This document shows, in pieces, positions 1 through 5,723 of a stretch of 9,292 nt of DNA. The DNA lies in assembly GCA_029933535.1 (NCBI GenBank), contig JAOZNZ010000010.1:1-9292 (forward strand), given 5' to 3'. Source of the stretch: a bacterium (lineage in GTDB: Bacteria; Auribacterota; UBA3054; B51-G9). Positions within the stretch are counted from its first letter, which is position 1. Every line of letters begins with the position of its first letter. The position numbers and the translations under genes were made by a program. The notes beneath the pieces are model-generated. The model ran no database searches and was not told the origin of the DNA. It saw only the letters and a program-made list of their open reading frames with translations.

Positions 1-80
1 ATGCTGAACCCAAAATGTCACGGAGCGCAGCGGAGTAAATTGTCAACCATTAATCCAATAACAATTAACTATTAATAACC
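1..80. other. non-coding leader upstream of the Ntn-hydrolase gene
   Basis: No convincing gene is visible. A 24-codon frame opens at base 1 and stops at 73-75, and another frame stops at 5-7, so the end of an upstream gene could lie here, but the composition does not look coding. The right half is made of AT-rich words such as acaattaac (60-68), a word that recurs at 4338-4346 in another spacer. No Shine-Dalgarno motif precedes the ATG at 81. Confidence 0.4.
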
Positions 81-833
81 ATGTCATTCGTTGTTACTAC
101 ATACTTACCTGAAGGAATAATCCTCGGCGCCGATAGCCGGCAATCCGCCACTGTTGAAGGCACAACTCCCGATGGGAAGAAATTGCCGCGTTTTGAAACT
201 GTTACTTCCGATAATTGCTACAAAGTATTTCATCTCGAAGAGCAGAATATTGGCGTAAGCGTCTTTGGCGAAACTATTCTTGGTGGAAAACCAATCGAAC
301 ATACCGTCCGCCTTTTTCTTGAAGAATACAATGATCTGGAAGATGATATTCTTGACGTTGTTGAAAAAATGATGAGGTATTTCAGTGCGCGATATCCAAA
401 CGCGGATACTGCATTTCACATGGTTGGATACAGAACTGAAGGAAAAGTAAGCGTGCCTTACGTTTACCACTGTCAGGTTTCCAGAAACGAAATTAAACGC
501 ATTAATGTTAAACCGGGAACCGATGAAATTATTTATGGCGCTGCATGGGGTGGACAGGGAGACGTTATCGCTCGCCTTATTCAGCCGGGAATGGCTTTAA
601 AAGGTCCCGAAGGAAGAGATATCCCAAATACTCCTATATTATGGGACGCTATGTCTGTGCAGGACGGAATCGATTTTTCGGTTTTTGCCGTTTGGACTAC
701 AATGCAAACTGTCCGTTTTCAGGCTCGACCAAAAAATGTTGGCGGACCTATCGATATTCTTGTCGTTACGCCGGAAGGAGCAGGATGGGTTAAACGCAAG
801 GATTTTCAAACCGATTCTTTTCTGCCTTTTTAA
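81..833 (+). CDS. proteasome-like Ntn-hydrolase family protein
   Basis: A 250-residue protein with a proteasome beta-subunit-like start: a short strand, then GIILGADSR at residues 12-20, matching the D17 motif of proteasome/HslV/Anbu proteins. Counting back from D18, the catalytic position 1 of the family falls on Ser2, so removal of Met1 would expose an N-terminal serine. K48 in NCYKVF resembles the family's K33, with about 14 extra residues before it. GVSVFGE (58-64) fits the following strand with a glycine, and GGPIDILVV (221-229) resembles the last GG-strand. The usual Asp and Ser just before that GG are not evident. There is no signal peptide, so a cytoplasmic location is likely. A peptidase or amidase role is inferred from the fold; the substrate is unknown. 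T6 or T7 could be the nucleophile only if the protein were processed. The next gene follows after one base, so the two are probably cotranscribed. The ATG at 81 has no Shine-Dalgarno site. I am fairly sure of the fold and less sure of activity. Confidence 0.7.
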   Translation: MSFVVTTYLPEGIILGADSRQSATVEGTTPDGKKLPRFETVTSDNCYKVFHLEEQNIGVSVFGETILGGKPIEHTVRLFLEEYNDLEDDILDVVEKMMRYFSARYPNADTAFHMVGYRTEGKVSVPYVYHCQVSRNEIKRINVKPGTDEIIYGAAWGGQGDVIARLIQPGMALKGPEGRDIPNTPILWDAMSVQDGIDFSVFAVWTTMQTVRFQARPKNVGGPIDILVVTPEGAGWVKRKDFQTDSFLPF

Positions 834-834
834 A

Positions 835-1623
835 ATGTATTCAATTACTACTGATTATTCCACGGATAAAGGAAACCCGTTTCCTTGCATCGAAAAAATA
901 TCGAATGCAGGATTCTCATACGTTCATTGGTGCCACGAATGGTCAACCGACTATCTTTATTCAAATGATGAAATCGGAGAAATAAAAAAATATATGACAA
1001 TCTTCGGATTGAAAGTTCTTGATGTTCACGCTTCTTACGGTCTGGAAACTTCGTGGGGAGCTCTTGATGAAAATCTGAGACAAGCCGGTGTTGATCTCGT
1101 GAAAAATAGAATCGATATGGCGGTTCAACTTAATAGCGATGTGATTATTATGCACGCTCCGGAATATACCGATCCCATTAGAAAATCACTTGATGAATTG
1201 CAGCCTTATACTAAATCACGAAATATAAAAATCGCAATTGAGAATATAATAAATTTTCCTATTGTTGACAAATATTTTTCTGACTATGAGCCTGATTTTC
1301 TCGGCTTGTGCTATGATTCAGGGCATGGAAATATAGAAAAAAATTCTTATGAATGGCTGGATAAATTTAAAGAACGATTGCTCTCAATTCATATTCATGA
1401 CAATGATGGTAAAAAAGATTTGCATCAAATCCCTTTTACAGGAACCGTTGATTGGGAGCGACTCTCAAAACTTCTCGCAAAATCTTCTTATAAAAAATGC
1501 GTGAGTCTTGAAGTGTCAATGCATAATATGAAAATAAACGACGAAAATGAATTTCTTGCTCAATCTTTTAACGCAGCAGAAAAATTATCGGATATGATTT
1601 CATCGAGTAACCGGCTTGATTAA
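835..1623 (+). CDS. TIM-barrel sugar phosphate isomerase/epimerase family protein
   Basis: A 262-residue protein of the xylose-isomerase-like / AP-endonuclease-2 TIM-barrel superfamily, which includes sugar and inositol isomerases, epimerases and endonuclease IV. Likely metal ligands sit in the expected order: H65 (DVHAS), H107 (IMHAPE), E136 (AIEN), D161 and H164 (YDSGHGN), H186/H188 (IHIHDND) and E226 (SLEV). The length suits the sugar isomerase branch, and the substrate cannot be told. I chose the ATG at 835. The frame stays open upstream to 685, but that stretch overlaps the preceding gene in another frame and would add an unrelated N-terminus. The gene starts one base after the stop of the Ntn-hydrolase gene and has no Shine-Dalgarno site, which suggests translational coupling. 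No signal peptide is seen; it should be cytoplasmic. Confidence 0.82.
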   Translation: MYSITTDYSTDKGNPFPCIEKISNAGFSYVHWCHEWSTDYLYSNDEIGEIKKYMTIFGLKVLDVHASYGLETSWGALDENLRQAGVDLVKNRIDMAVQLNSDVIIMHAPEYTDPIRKSLDELQPYTKSRNIKIAIENIINFPIVDKYFSDYEPDFLGLCYDSGHGNIEKNSYEWLDKFKERLLSIHIHDNDGKKDLHQIPFTGTVDWERLSKLLAKSSYKKCVSLEVSMHNMKINDENEFLAQSFNAAEKLSDMISSSNRLD

Positions 1624-1642
1624 TGCTTTTTTTATGACTTTT

Positions 1643-1651
1643 TGGTATAAT
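1643..1651 (+). promoter_or_regulatory. extended -10 promoter candidate
   Basis: TGG followed by a perfect TATAAT (1646-1651) forms an extended -10 element. No good -35 hexamer sits 16-18 bases upstream, which is acceptable for an extended -10. It lies in the 97-base gap after the TIM-barrel gene, and transcription from about 1658 would give a leader of about 60 bases before the ATG at 1721. It is predicted from the sequence only. Confidence 0.45.
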
Positions 1652-1708
1652 TTATAAAGTGCTTTTGTTTTTTCCTGTTTTTAACAATTTTTAACCTTAC
1701 TAATAAAC

Positions 1709-1715
1709 AAGGGAG
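1709..1715 (+). promoter_or_regulatory. Shine-Dalgarno site of the 1721 gene
   Basis: AAGGGAG, five bases before the ATG at 1721, is a good match to the 16S tail complement and fixes this start. It also shows that the host uses Shine-Dalgarno initiation even though several other genes here lack a site. Confidence 0.7.
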
Positions 1716-1720
1716 TTACC

Positions 1721-2473
1721 ATGAATGATGAAATGAATGAACAAAATTCAACTGAACCAGAAGTTGAGATTACTGTTGATGAACAGAATCCGGCTGAACC
1801 TGAAACTGAGGTTACTGTTGATAAACAAAAAAAGAATATAGACATTGGCGGCTGGCTGAAATACGGCTGGAAATTATTTATAACAGATGTTTTGAAATTT
1901 ATGGTGGCAATGCTTATTGTTGGCGTTGTTTCAATTGTAACCTGTTTGATTTTATCAGGTCCTATGATGGTTGGATTTTATAAATGTATCCTGAAAAAAA
2001 CTCGCGGTGAAGATTTTGAATACGGAGACCTTTTCGACGGCGTTAAAACCCAGTTCCTACCTTCATTTGTATTGATGATCGTCGTTACTGTTTGTGTGAT
2101 TATTATAGCCGCAATTCTTGCAATTATACCTGTCATTGGTCAATTGGCCGGTACGGTAATTAGTATCGCATTCTCTCTTTTTGTCAGTTATATGTATTTG
2201 CAGTTGGCGGAAAGAGAAGAAACTTTGGAAGTGGCAAAACTTATCGATTTGGCTAAAGCTACTCTTAATAAAGTTAAATGCGATTATGGTATGTTTCTTG
2301 TGTGGGCGCTTGTTGTTTATATTCTCGGTTTTGTAGGTGTGATAATTTGCTGTGTCGGTGCTCTTGCAACATATTCAATATCTCTGATAGCTGTTACAAA
2401 AAGTTACAACGATATTTTTAAAAGTGAAGATGATGTAACTGTTGTTGCTGAAGAAATCGCTGTTGAAGAATAG
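1721..2473 (+). CDS. polytopic membrane protein with duplicated acidic N-terminal tail
   Basis: A 250-residue protein of unknown function. Residues 1-38 are soluble and acidic and contain a 14-residue tandem duplication (7-20 and 21-34, both ending in TVD). From about residue 58 onward there are four or five hydrophobic segments (roughly 58-80, 114-136, 140-162, 190-210 and 207-227). The stretch SGPMMVGFYKCILKKTRG (79-96), followed by an acidic/aromatic loop and a DLFDG word (103-107), resembles the DUF975/YciC-like group of integral membrane proteins; that is family resemblance only. The C-terminus (235-250) is acidic again. It has a strong ribosome binding site and its own promoter candidate, and its 3' end overlaps the next gene, so the two are likely cotranscribed. 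It is a cytoplasmic membrane protein, and no catalytic motif is seen. Confidence 0.75.
   Translation: MNDEMNEQNSTEPEVEITVDEQNPAEPETEVTVDKQKKNIDIGGWLKYGWKLFITDVLKFMVAMLIVGVVSIVTCLILSGPMMVGFYKCILKKTRGEDFEYGDLFDGVKTQFLPSFVLMIVVTVCVIIIAAILAIIPVIGQLAGTVISIAFSLFVSYMYLQLAEREETLEVAKLIDLAKATLNKVKCDYGMFLVWALVVYILGFVGVIICCVGALATYSISLIAVTKSYNDIFKSEDDVTVVAEEIAVEE
1739..1822 (+). repeat. 42-bp in-frame tandem duplication
   Basis: Two adjacent 42-base units (1739-1780 and 1781-1822) match at 34 of 42 positions and encode the two 14-residue acidic repeats of the membrane protein. Half of the differences are synonymous third-base changes or conservative swaps, so this is a diverged duplication kept in frame. 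Confidence 0.8.
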
Positions 2474-2915
2474 TATTAAAAATATATTTCAAATCCGTAA
2501 ATTAAAAAAAAATGACCGGGTGGCGTATTGCCTTGTCAGTGCAGTGCTTTTGGTTTTTCCAATTGCTGTATTGATAATCATGAAAACGCCCCTCGGCCAT
2601 TTCTTTGGATGCGCCTTTTTAAAAATCACCGGTAAACCATGCATGTTTTGTGGTATGACACGTTCGCTTGAGTTTTGTTTTAAATTTGATTATAATCAAG
2701 CTTTACAGTGGCATCTTTTCGGACCGCTTTTTTTCGCTGGATATGTTCTTTTGTTATTAAAATACCTGACCGGTTTTATTTTCAGCTATACGATTGATAT
2801 CAAAATAACTAAGCCCAAAACAAGAAATATGTTTTTTTATGTTATCGGTGGAGTTGTTTTTATTTATTGGGTTTTAAGATTATTTAATTTTACTTATTGC
2901 TCTTTCCCGGGATAG
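2442..2915 (+). CDS. DUF2752-type small membrane protein
   Basis: A protein of up to 157 residues with the DUF2752 hallmark: a Cys (C57), then GKPCMFCGMTRS (65-75, cysteines C67 and C70), a short amphipathic stretch with a Trp (QALQWHLFGP, 86-95) and two more membrane segments (about 92-112 and 130-147). The first membrane segment is about 29-48. The family is widespread and its function is unknown; the cysteine pattern suggests metal or redox binding, which is inference. No ATG start exists. The TTG at 2442 gives a 32-base overlap with the previous gene; TTG 2463 (overlap of 11 bases) or GTG 2520 (no overlap) are equally possible, and none has a clear Shine-Dalgarno site. The basic N-terminal residues argue for one of the TTG starts. 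Confidence 0.78.
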   Translation: MLLKKSLLKNSIKNIFQIRKLKKNDRVAYCLVSAVLLVFPIAVLIIMKTPLGHFFGCAFLKITGKPCMFCGMTRSLEFCFKFDYNQALQWHLFGPLFFAGYVLLLLKYLTGFIFSYTIDIKITKPKTRNMFFYVIGGVVFIYWVLRLFNFTYCSFPG

Positions 2916-3032
2916 AAAGGGGGAAATGTAATTGGTATAGTCAGACGGCACTCGAAAAGCACGTACTTTCTCGGAATAATCTAATTTCATTCAACACTTC
3001 ATGTCGAATATGAGATAAATAACTACCAATCT

Positions 3033-3046
3033 AAAATCCAAAATCC
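3033..3046. repeat. AAAATCC spacer repeat, copy 1
   Basis: AAAATCCAAAATCC, two tandem 7-base units, occurs here and again at 5586-5599 in another spacer and nowhere inside the genes that I noticed. It looks like a dispersed intergenic simple repeat. Confidence 0.6.
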
Positions 3047-3055
3047 CTTCAATCA

Positions 3056-3084
3056 TTGTACTTTTTTCTATGTTTTAGTAAAAT
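3056..3084 (+). promoter_or_regulatory. sigma-70-like promoter candidate
   Basis: TTGTAC (3056-3061), a 17-base spacer and TAAAAT (3079-3084) form a plausible housekeeping promoter: a moderate -35 and a -10 matching five of six positions. Transcription from about 3091 would leave a leader of about 35 bases before the ATG at 3126, which has no Shine-Dalgarno motif. The surrounding AT richness means chance matches are possible. Confidence 0.4.
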
Positions 3085-3125
3085 AATGTATATTATATAA
3101 CTATAATAACTTTTAATTATATTAG

Positions 3126-4307
3126 ATGAAAAAAATCGTAATTATTTTATCTCTGCTTCTATTCAATTGTTTTGCTTCGCGTGCTGAACAGAGCGCTCAA
3201 AATATTGTCGCAGAATTGCTTGGCGGAACTTCCGCTTCACCGGCGAATGCGGAAATTAATGCTGAAAACGTAATTACTGATAATGTGTCTGCTGCCGTTG
3301 AATCTGAAATGTCGGTAATTGAAGAACCGGCTGATGAAAAACCGACTGATGAAGTTAAAAATATTTCAACAAATGAAATTGTTGAAACTAAAATTGAAAT
3401 AGAAACAGATGAGACTAATACTTTTTTAAAAACAACTGAAGAACCTCTTCCTGCAAAACCAGGAATTCTGGCAGGCAAAATAACTGACCATGCCGGTAAG
3501 CCGATAAATGAGATTAAAGTAGTTCTATTCTCAACAAATTCTTATAAAGAAATGAAATCAACGCCGGGAGGAAATTTCGGCTTTACAATTGATGAAGGTA
3601 ATGAATACACTTTGACCGCTCAGATGGATAATCAGTTTTTTCACACAAATATTTTTCTTGGGCGGGGAAAAAAAGAATTCACATCAATAAAATTCAAAGT
3701 TCCAATGAATGTTTACGGGCAACTGTTTATTGATGGCAAACATGCACAATATGGCCTGTTTCTAAGATTAATAGGTAAACATGGCGGACAGGCAGGCGGG
3801 ATTGTGCTCAGTAATGGAAACTTCCATATTAAAAATATAACTCCGGGCAGATATACAATGGTGCTTGAACGCAGGAAAAGATTTATTGACCGGAGAATAA
3901 ACGAAACGCGTTTTTATTATGTCCCAATCACCTTGACAACTGAAACAGCAAGAGTTTATATCGAACGAGATAAAAGAAGACTTGTTGGTAATGTCGTTAT
4001 AGACAAATTACCTCGTAGAAATGTTGACGCTTTAGTAATTCTAAAAGACGCTAAAACAAACGGAATGCTTATTCATAGAGAAGCACATACATATTATAAT
4101 CAGGGCTATTTTGTCTTTGAAAACATTATTCCAGGCACTTATATCTTGCAGGCAGCGCAAAATCAACGCGAATGGATGTCCGATAAAGTATATGTAGAAG
4201 TAAATGCAGCAAAAAAAAGAACGAAAATCGTGATCGATGTATCATCTGATCCCACTGTTTCTGCGAAAAGATTGCGGGATTTAAGAAAGCAGTTTCTTTA
4301 TAAATGA
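3126..4307 (+). CDS. secreted protein with three carboxypeptidase-regulatory-like modules
   Basis: A 393-residue exported protein. Residues 1-20 are a Sec signal peptide (KK, a hydrophobic core, probable cleavage after SRA). Cys15 is not in a good lipobox, so signal peptidase I is more likely. Residues 21-110 are a low-complexity linker rich in Glu, Thr, Ala and Asn. Three beta-sandwich modules of the carboxypeptidase regulatory/prealbumin-like type follow: about 113-190 (GILAGKITDHAGKPI, then GGNFGF), 196-247 (GNFHIKNITPGRYTM) and 285-345 (GYFVFENIIPGTYIL). The repeated pattern G-x-F-x-(I/F)...I-x-PG-x-Y is clear in modules two and three. There are no catalytic residues; a structural or binding role at the cell surface or in the periplasm is inferred. 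The TGA stop lies inside a 16-bp tandem repeat. It has its own promoter candidate and may stand alone. Confidence 0.8.
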   Translation: MKKIVIILSLLLFNCFASRAEQSAQNIVAELLGGTSASPANAEINAENVITDNVSAAVESEMSVIEEPADEKPTDEVKNISTNEIVETKIEIETDETNTFLKTTEEPLPAKPGILAGKITDHAGKPINEIKVVLFSTNSYKEMKSTPGGNFGFTIDEGNEYTLTAQMDNQFFHTNIFLGRGKKEFTSIKFKVPMNVYGQLFIDGKHAQYGLFLRLIGKHGGQAGGIVLSNGNFHIKNITPGRYTMVLERRKRFIDRRINETRFYYVPITLTTETARVYIERDKRRLVGNVVIDKLPRRNVDALVILKDAKTNGMLIHREAHTYYNQGYFVFENIIPGTYILQAAQNQREWMSDKVYVEVNAAKKRTKIVIDVSSDPTVSAKRLRDLRKQFLYK

Positions 4308-4336
4308 GGAATTGCAGAATTGAGGAATTGCAGAAT
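4305..4336. repeat. perfect 16-bp tandem repeat covering a stop codon
   Basis: The unit TGAGGAATTGCAGAAT occurs twice in a row (4305-4320 and 4321-4336) with no mismatch. The first three bases of the first unit are the TGA stop of the secreted protein. The AT-rich spacer that follows shares the word acaattaac with the leader at 60-68. Confidence 0.9.
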
Positions 4337-4362
4337 TGACAATTAACCAATTATATAATTAA

Positions 4363-4536
4363 ATGGAAGTCCATAGACACTCAAGACATCGGAGCAGAGC
4401 ACATTCGTTTAAAAGCGAAGAAAGAGTTTCTGCTGCAAAAGCTAAAAGAGGGGAGAATAAACACCATTCGAAAAAACCCCGTATTTATCGCGATATTGAC
4501 CGTGACTGGAAAAGAAATAAATTTGACGAGGAATAA
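4363..4536 (+). CDS. small, highly basic hypothetical protein
   Basis: A 57-residue frame that fills most of the gap between the secreted protein and the isomerase lipoprotein. It begins MEVHRHSRHRSR and ends with RDIDRDWKRNKFDEE. About half of the residues are Lys, Arg, His, Asp or Glu; it has no Cys, no membrane segment and no signal peptide. The Arg/His-rich N-terminal half and the Lys-rich middle suggest a nucleic-acid- or ribosome-binding protein, but I do not recognise a family. Support for coding: an uninterrupted frame with ordinary codons for this genome, and a stop 32 bases before the next gene, which would suit an operon. There is no Shine-Dalgarno site before the ATG, which lowers confidence. 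Confidence 0.55.
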   Translation: MEVHRHSRHRSRAHSFKSEERVSAAKAKRGENKHHSKKPRIYRDIDRDWKRNKFDEE

Positions 4537-4557
4537 ATTAAATTATTAACTTAAAAT

Positions 4558-4563
4558 AAGGTG
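4558..4563 (+). promoter_or_regulatory. Shine-Dalgarno site of the isomerase gene
   Basis: AAGGTG, five bases before the ATG at 4569, supports that start, which also gives a well-formed lipoprotein signal peptide. Confidence 0.6.
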
Positions 4564-4568
4564 TAAAA

Positions 4569-5558
4569 ATGATTCGTATTATAATTTTAATGACCGTTTT
4601 GTTGGCACTTACAGCCTGTAAACCTTCAACCGGAAAAGGAACGAAACTTGTCGGGACTTTGTCAAAGGACAAAGTCGTTGCCGTTGTGAATGGTGAAAAA
4701 GTTTTCGCGGGACCGGTAGAAGAAATTCTTACAAGAAGAATGCTCGAATATCAACGACAAACAGGTGAAAATTTCCCCCCTGAAAAAATTGAACAGGCAA
4801 GACGGCAGTTGATTGAACAACTTATTAATGAAACTGTAATTATGCAGGCCGTATATAAAGCTCCAATTAAAGTTACCGAAAGTAATATTAATGCTCGACT
4901 AATTCATACAATAGAAATATTGGGCGGAGAAGAAGAATTTGCGAGCTTCCTTAAACAATCAAATTATACTATGGATAAATTTCGCGCGGATCTTGCAGCC
5001 GATATTAAAGCTTCTATGCTGATGGAACAACAAATGGGTATGCCGACTGCTACGGTTGCTCAGGCAAAAGAGTTTTTTGATGAGCATTCAAGCGAATTTA
5101 TTATGCCTGAAAATATCGACGTAAGTCATATCTTGTTAAAAGTCGAATCGAATTCTTCAATCGCTACACAGAAAATGCTGAAAGCTGAGCTAAGAGAATT
5201 AAAAAAGAAAATATTAGACGGCAAAATTACTTTCGAACAAGCCGCGGAAAAATATTCACAATGCCCAACAGCAAAACAGGGAGGTAAAATCGGACAGGTA
5301 TCTAAAGATGATAAAACTATTTCTCCAATTTTTGCTAAAGCTGCTTTTGATCTCCCGGTAAGTAATATTAGTGATGTGGTAGAAAGTGAATTCGGCGATC
5401 ATTTGATTTTTGTTACTCAGAAAAATGCAGTTCATACAGCAACCTTTGATGAAGTGGAATATAAACTTATTGAGTATTTAATAGAAAAGAAGAAACGAGA
5501 ACTCGCTGAAGAATGGACTGTTGACTTAAGAACTAAAGCGGATGTTAAATACAAGTGA
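4569..5558 (+). CDS. parvulin-type peptidyl-prolyl isomerase lipoprotein (SurA/PrsA-like)
   Basis: A 329-residue lipoprotein folding factor. Residues 1-17 form a lipoprotein signal with the lipobox LTAC and lipidated Cys17. Residues about 35-170 are a helical SurA_N-like chaperone region, starting with VVAVVNGEKV and containing the long helix QARRQLIEQLINETVIMQAV. Residues about 184-286 are one parvulin rotamase domain, with DVSHILLK (H187), FEQAAEKYSQCPTAKQGGKIG (222-242, C232), FAKAAFDLPVSNIS and FGDHLIFV (H278). A basic/acidic C-terminal helix (292-329) follows. The enzyme would catalyse cis-trans isomerisation of prolyl bonds in exported proteins, anchored on the outer face of a membrane. 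SurA has two parvulin domains and PrsA one, so the single domain and the lipid anchor resemble PrsA more. The nearby secreted protein could be a client, which is inference. Confidence 0.88.
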   Translation: MIRIIILMTVLLALTACKPSTGKGTKLVGTLSKDKVVAVVNGEKVFAGPVEEILTRRMLEYQRQTGENFPPEKIEQARRQLIEQLINETVIMQAVYKAPIKVTESNINARLIHTIEILGGEEEFASFLKQSNYTMDKFRADLAADIKASMLMEQQMGMPTATVAQAKEFFDEHSSEFIMPENIDVSHILLKVESNSSIATQKMLKAELRELKKKILDGKITFEQAAEKYSQCPTAKQGGKIGQVSKDDKTISPIFAKAAFDLPVSNISDVVESEFGDHLIFVTQKNAVHTATFDEVEYKLIEYLIEKKKRELAEEWTVDLRTKADVKYK

Positions 5559-5612
5559 TGGAGTAATGGAATAATGGATTGATGGAAAATCCAAAATCCA
5601 AAATTGTATGAT
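5559..5612. repeat. ATGGA-type and AAAATCC simple repeats
   Basis: The bases just after the isomerase stop are a degenerate run of TGATGGA/TAATGGA units (to about 5585 and again near 5609), followed by AAAATCCAAAATCC (5586-5599), the same 14-base word as at 3033-3046. This looks like dispersed intergenic repeat material and carries no gene. Confidence 0.6.
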
Positions 5613-5635
5613 GGAATACTTAGCAATAAATAAAA

Positions 5636-5699
5636 GCTAGCGCTTGGAAAATAAATTGAAATTTGCGGTGGCTAATTTCAATTTCCTCCGAGTGCCTGC
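5636..5699. other. 64-base imperfect hairpin upstream of the DHH gene
   Basis: The core is a perfect 11-bp inverted repeat (AAATTGAAATT at 5653-5663, AATTTCAATTT at 5674-5684) around a 10-base loop, TGCGGTGGCT. Beyond a small internal loop, 5641-5647 pairs with 5688-5694 (two G-U pairs) and G5640 with C5695, giving a rod of about 19 pairs. It ends 24 bases before the ATG at 5724. There is no T-run on the + strand after it, so it is not a standard terminator. It could be a leader element, a repressor site or a miniature repeat. Confidence 0.6.
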
Positions 5700-5723
5700 A
5701 ACTTAACCAAAATCGGCGCGACA

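Larger units (their letters stand above)
2916..3125. other. 210-base spacer, no gene seen
   Basis: No coding frame stands out. It holds a weak imperfect hairpin around 2951-2975 (a CGAAAAG arm against CTTTCTCG), the AAAATCCAAAATCC word described separately, and a promoter candidate close to the next gene. There is no U-tract terminator after the DUF2752-type gene. Confidence 0.45.

Noticed and set aside
105..470. Long open frame on the minus strand inside the Ntn-hydrolase gene
   Set aside because: It is the antisense shadow of a gene with clear family motifs and has no motif or ribosome site of its own.
685..834. N-terminal extension of the TIM-barrel protein from an ATG at 685
   Set aside because: It overlaps the upstream gene in another frame; the barrel's first strand begins right after the ATG at 835.
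1621..1642. T-rich stretch after the TIM-barrel gene as a terminator
   Set aside because: There is a T-run but no stem of useful strength in front of it.
2903..2926. TTTCCC/GGGAAA inverted repeat at the stop of the DUF2752-type gene
   Set aside because: Only six pairs with a 12-base loop and no T-run, so it is not a credible terminator.
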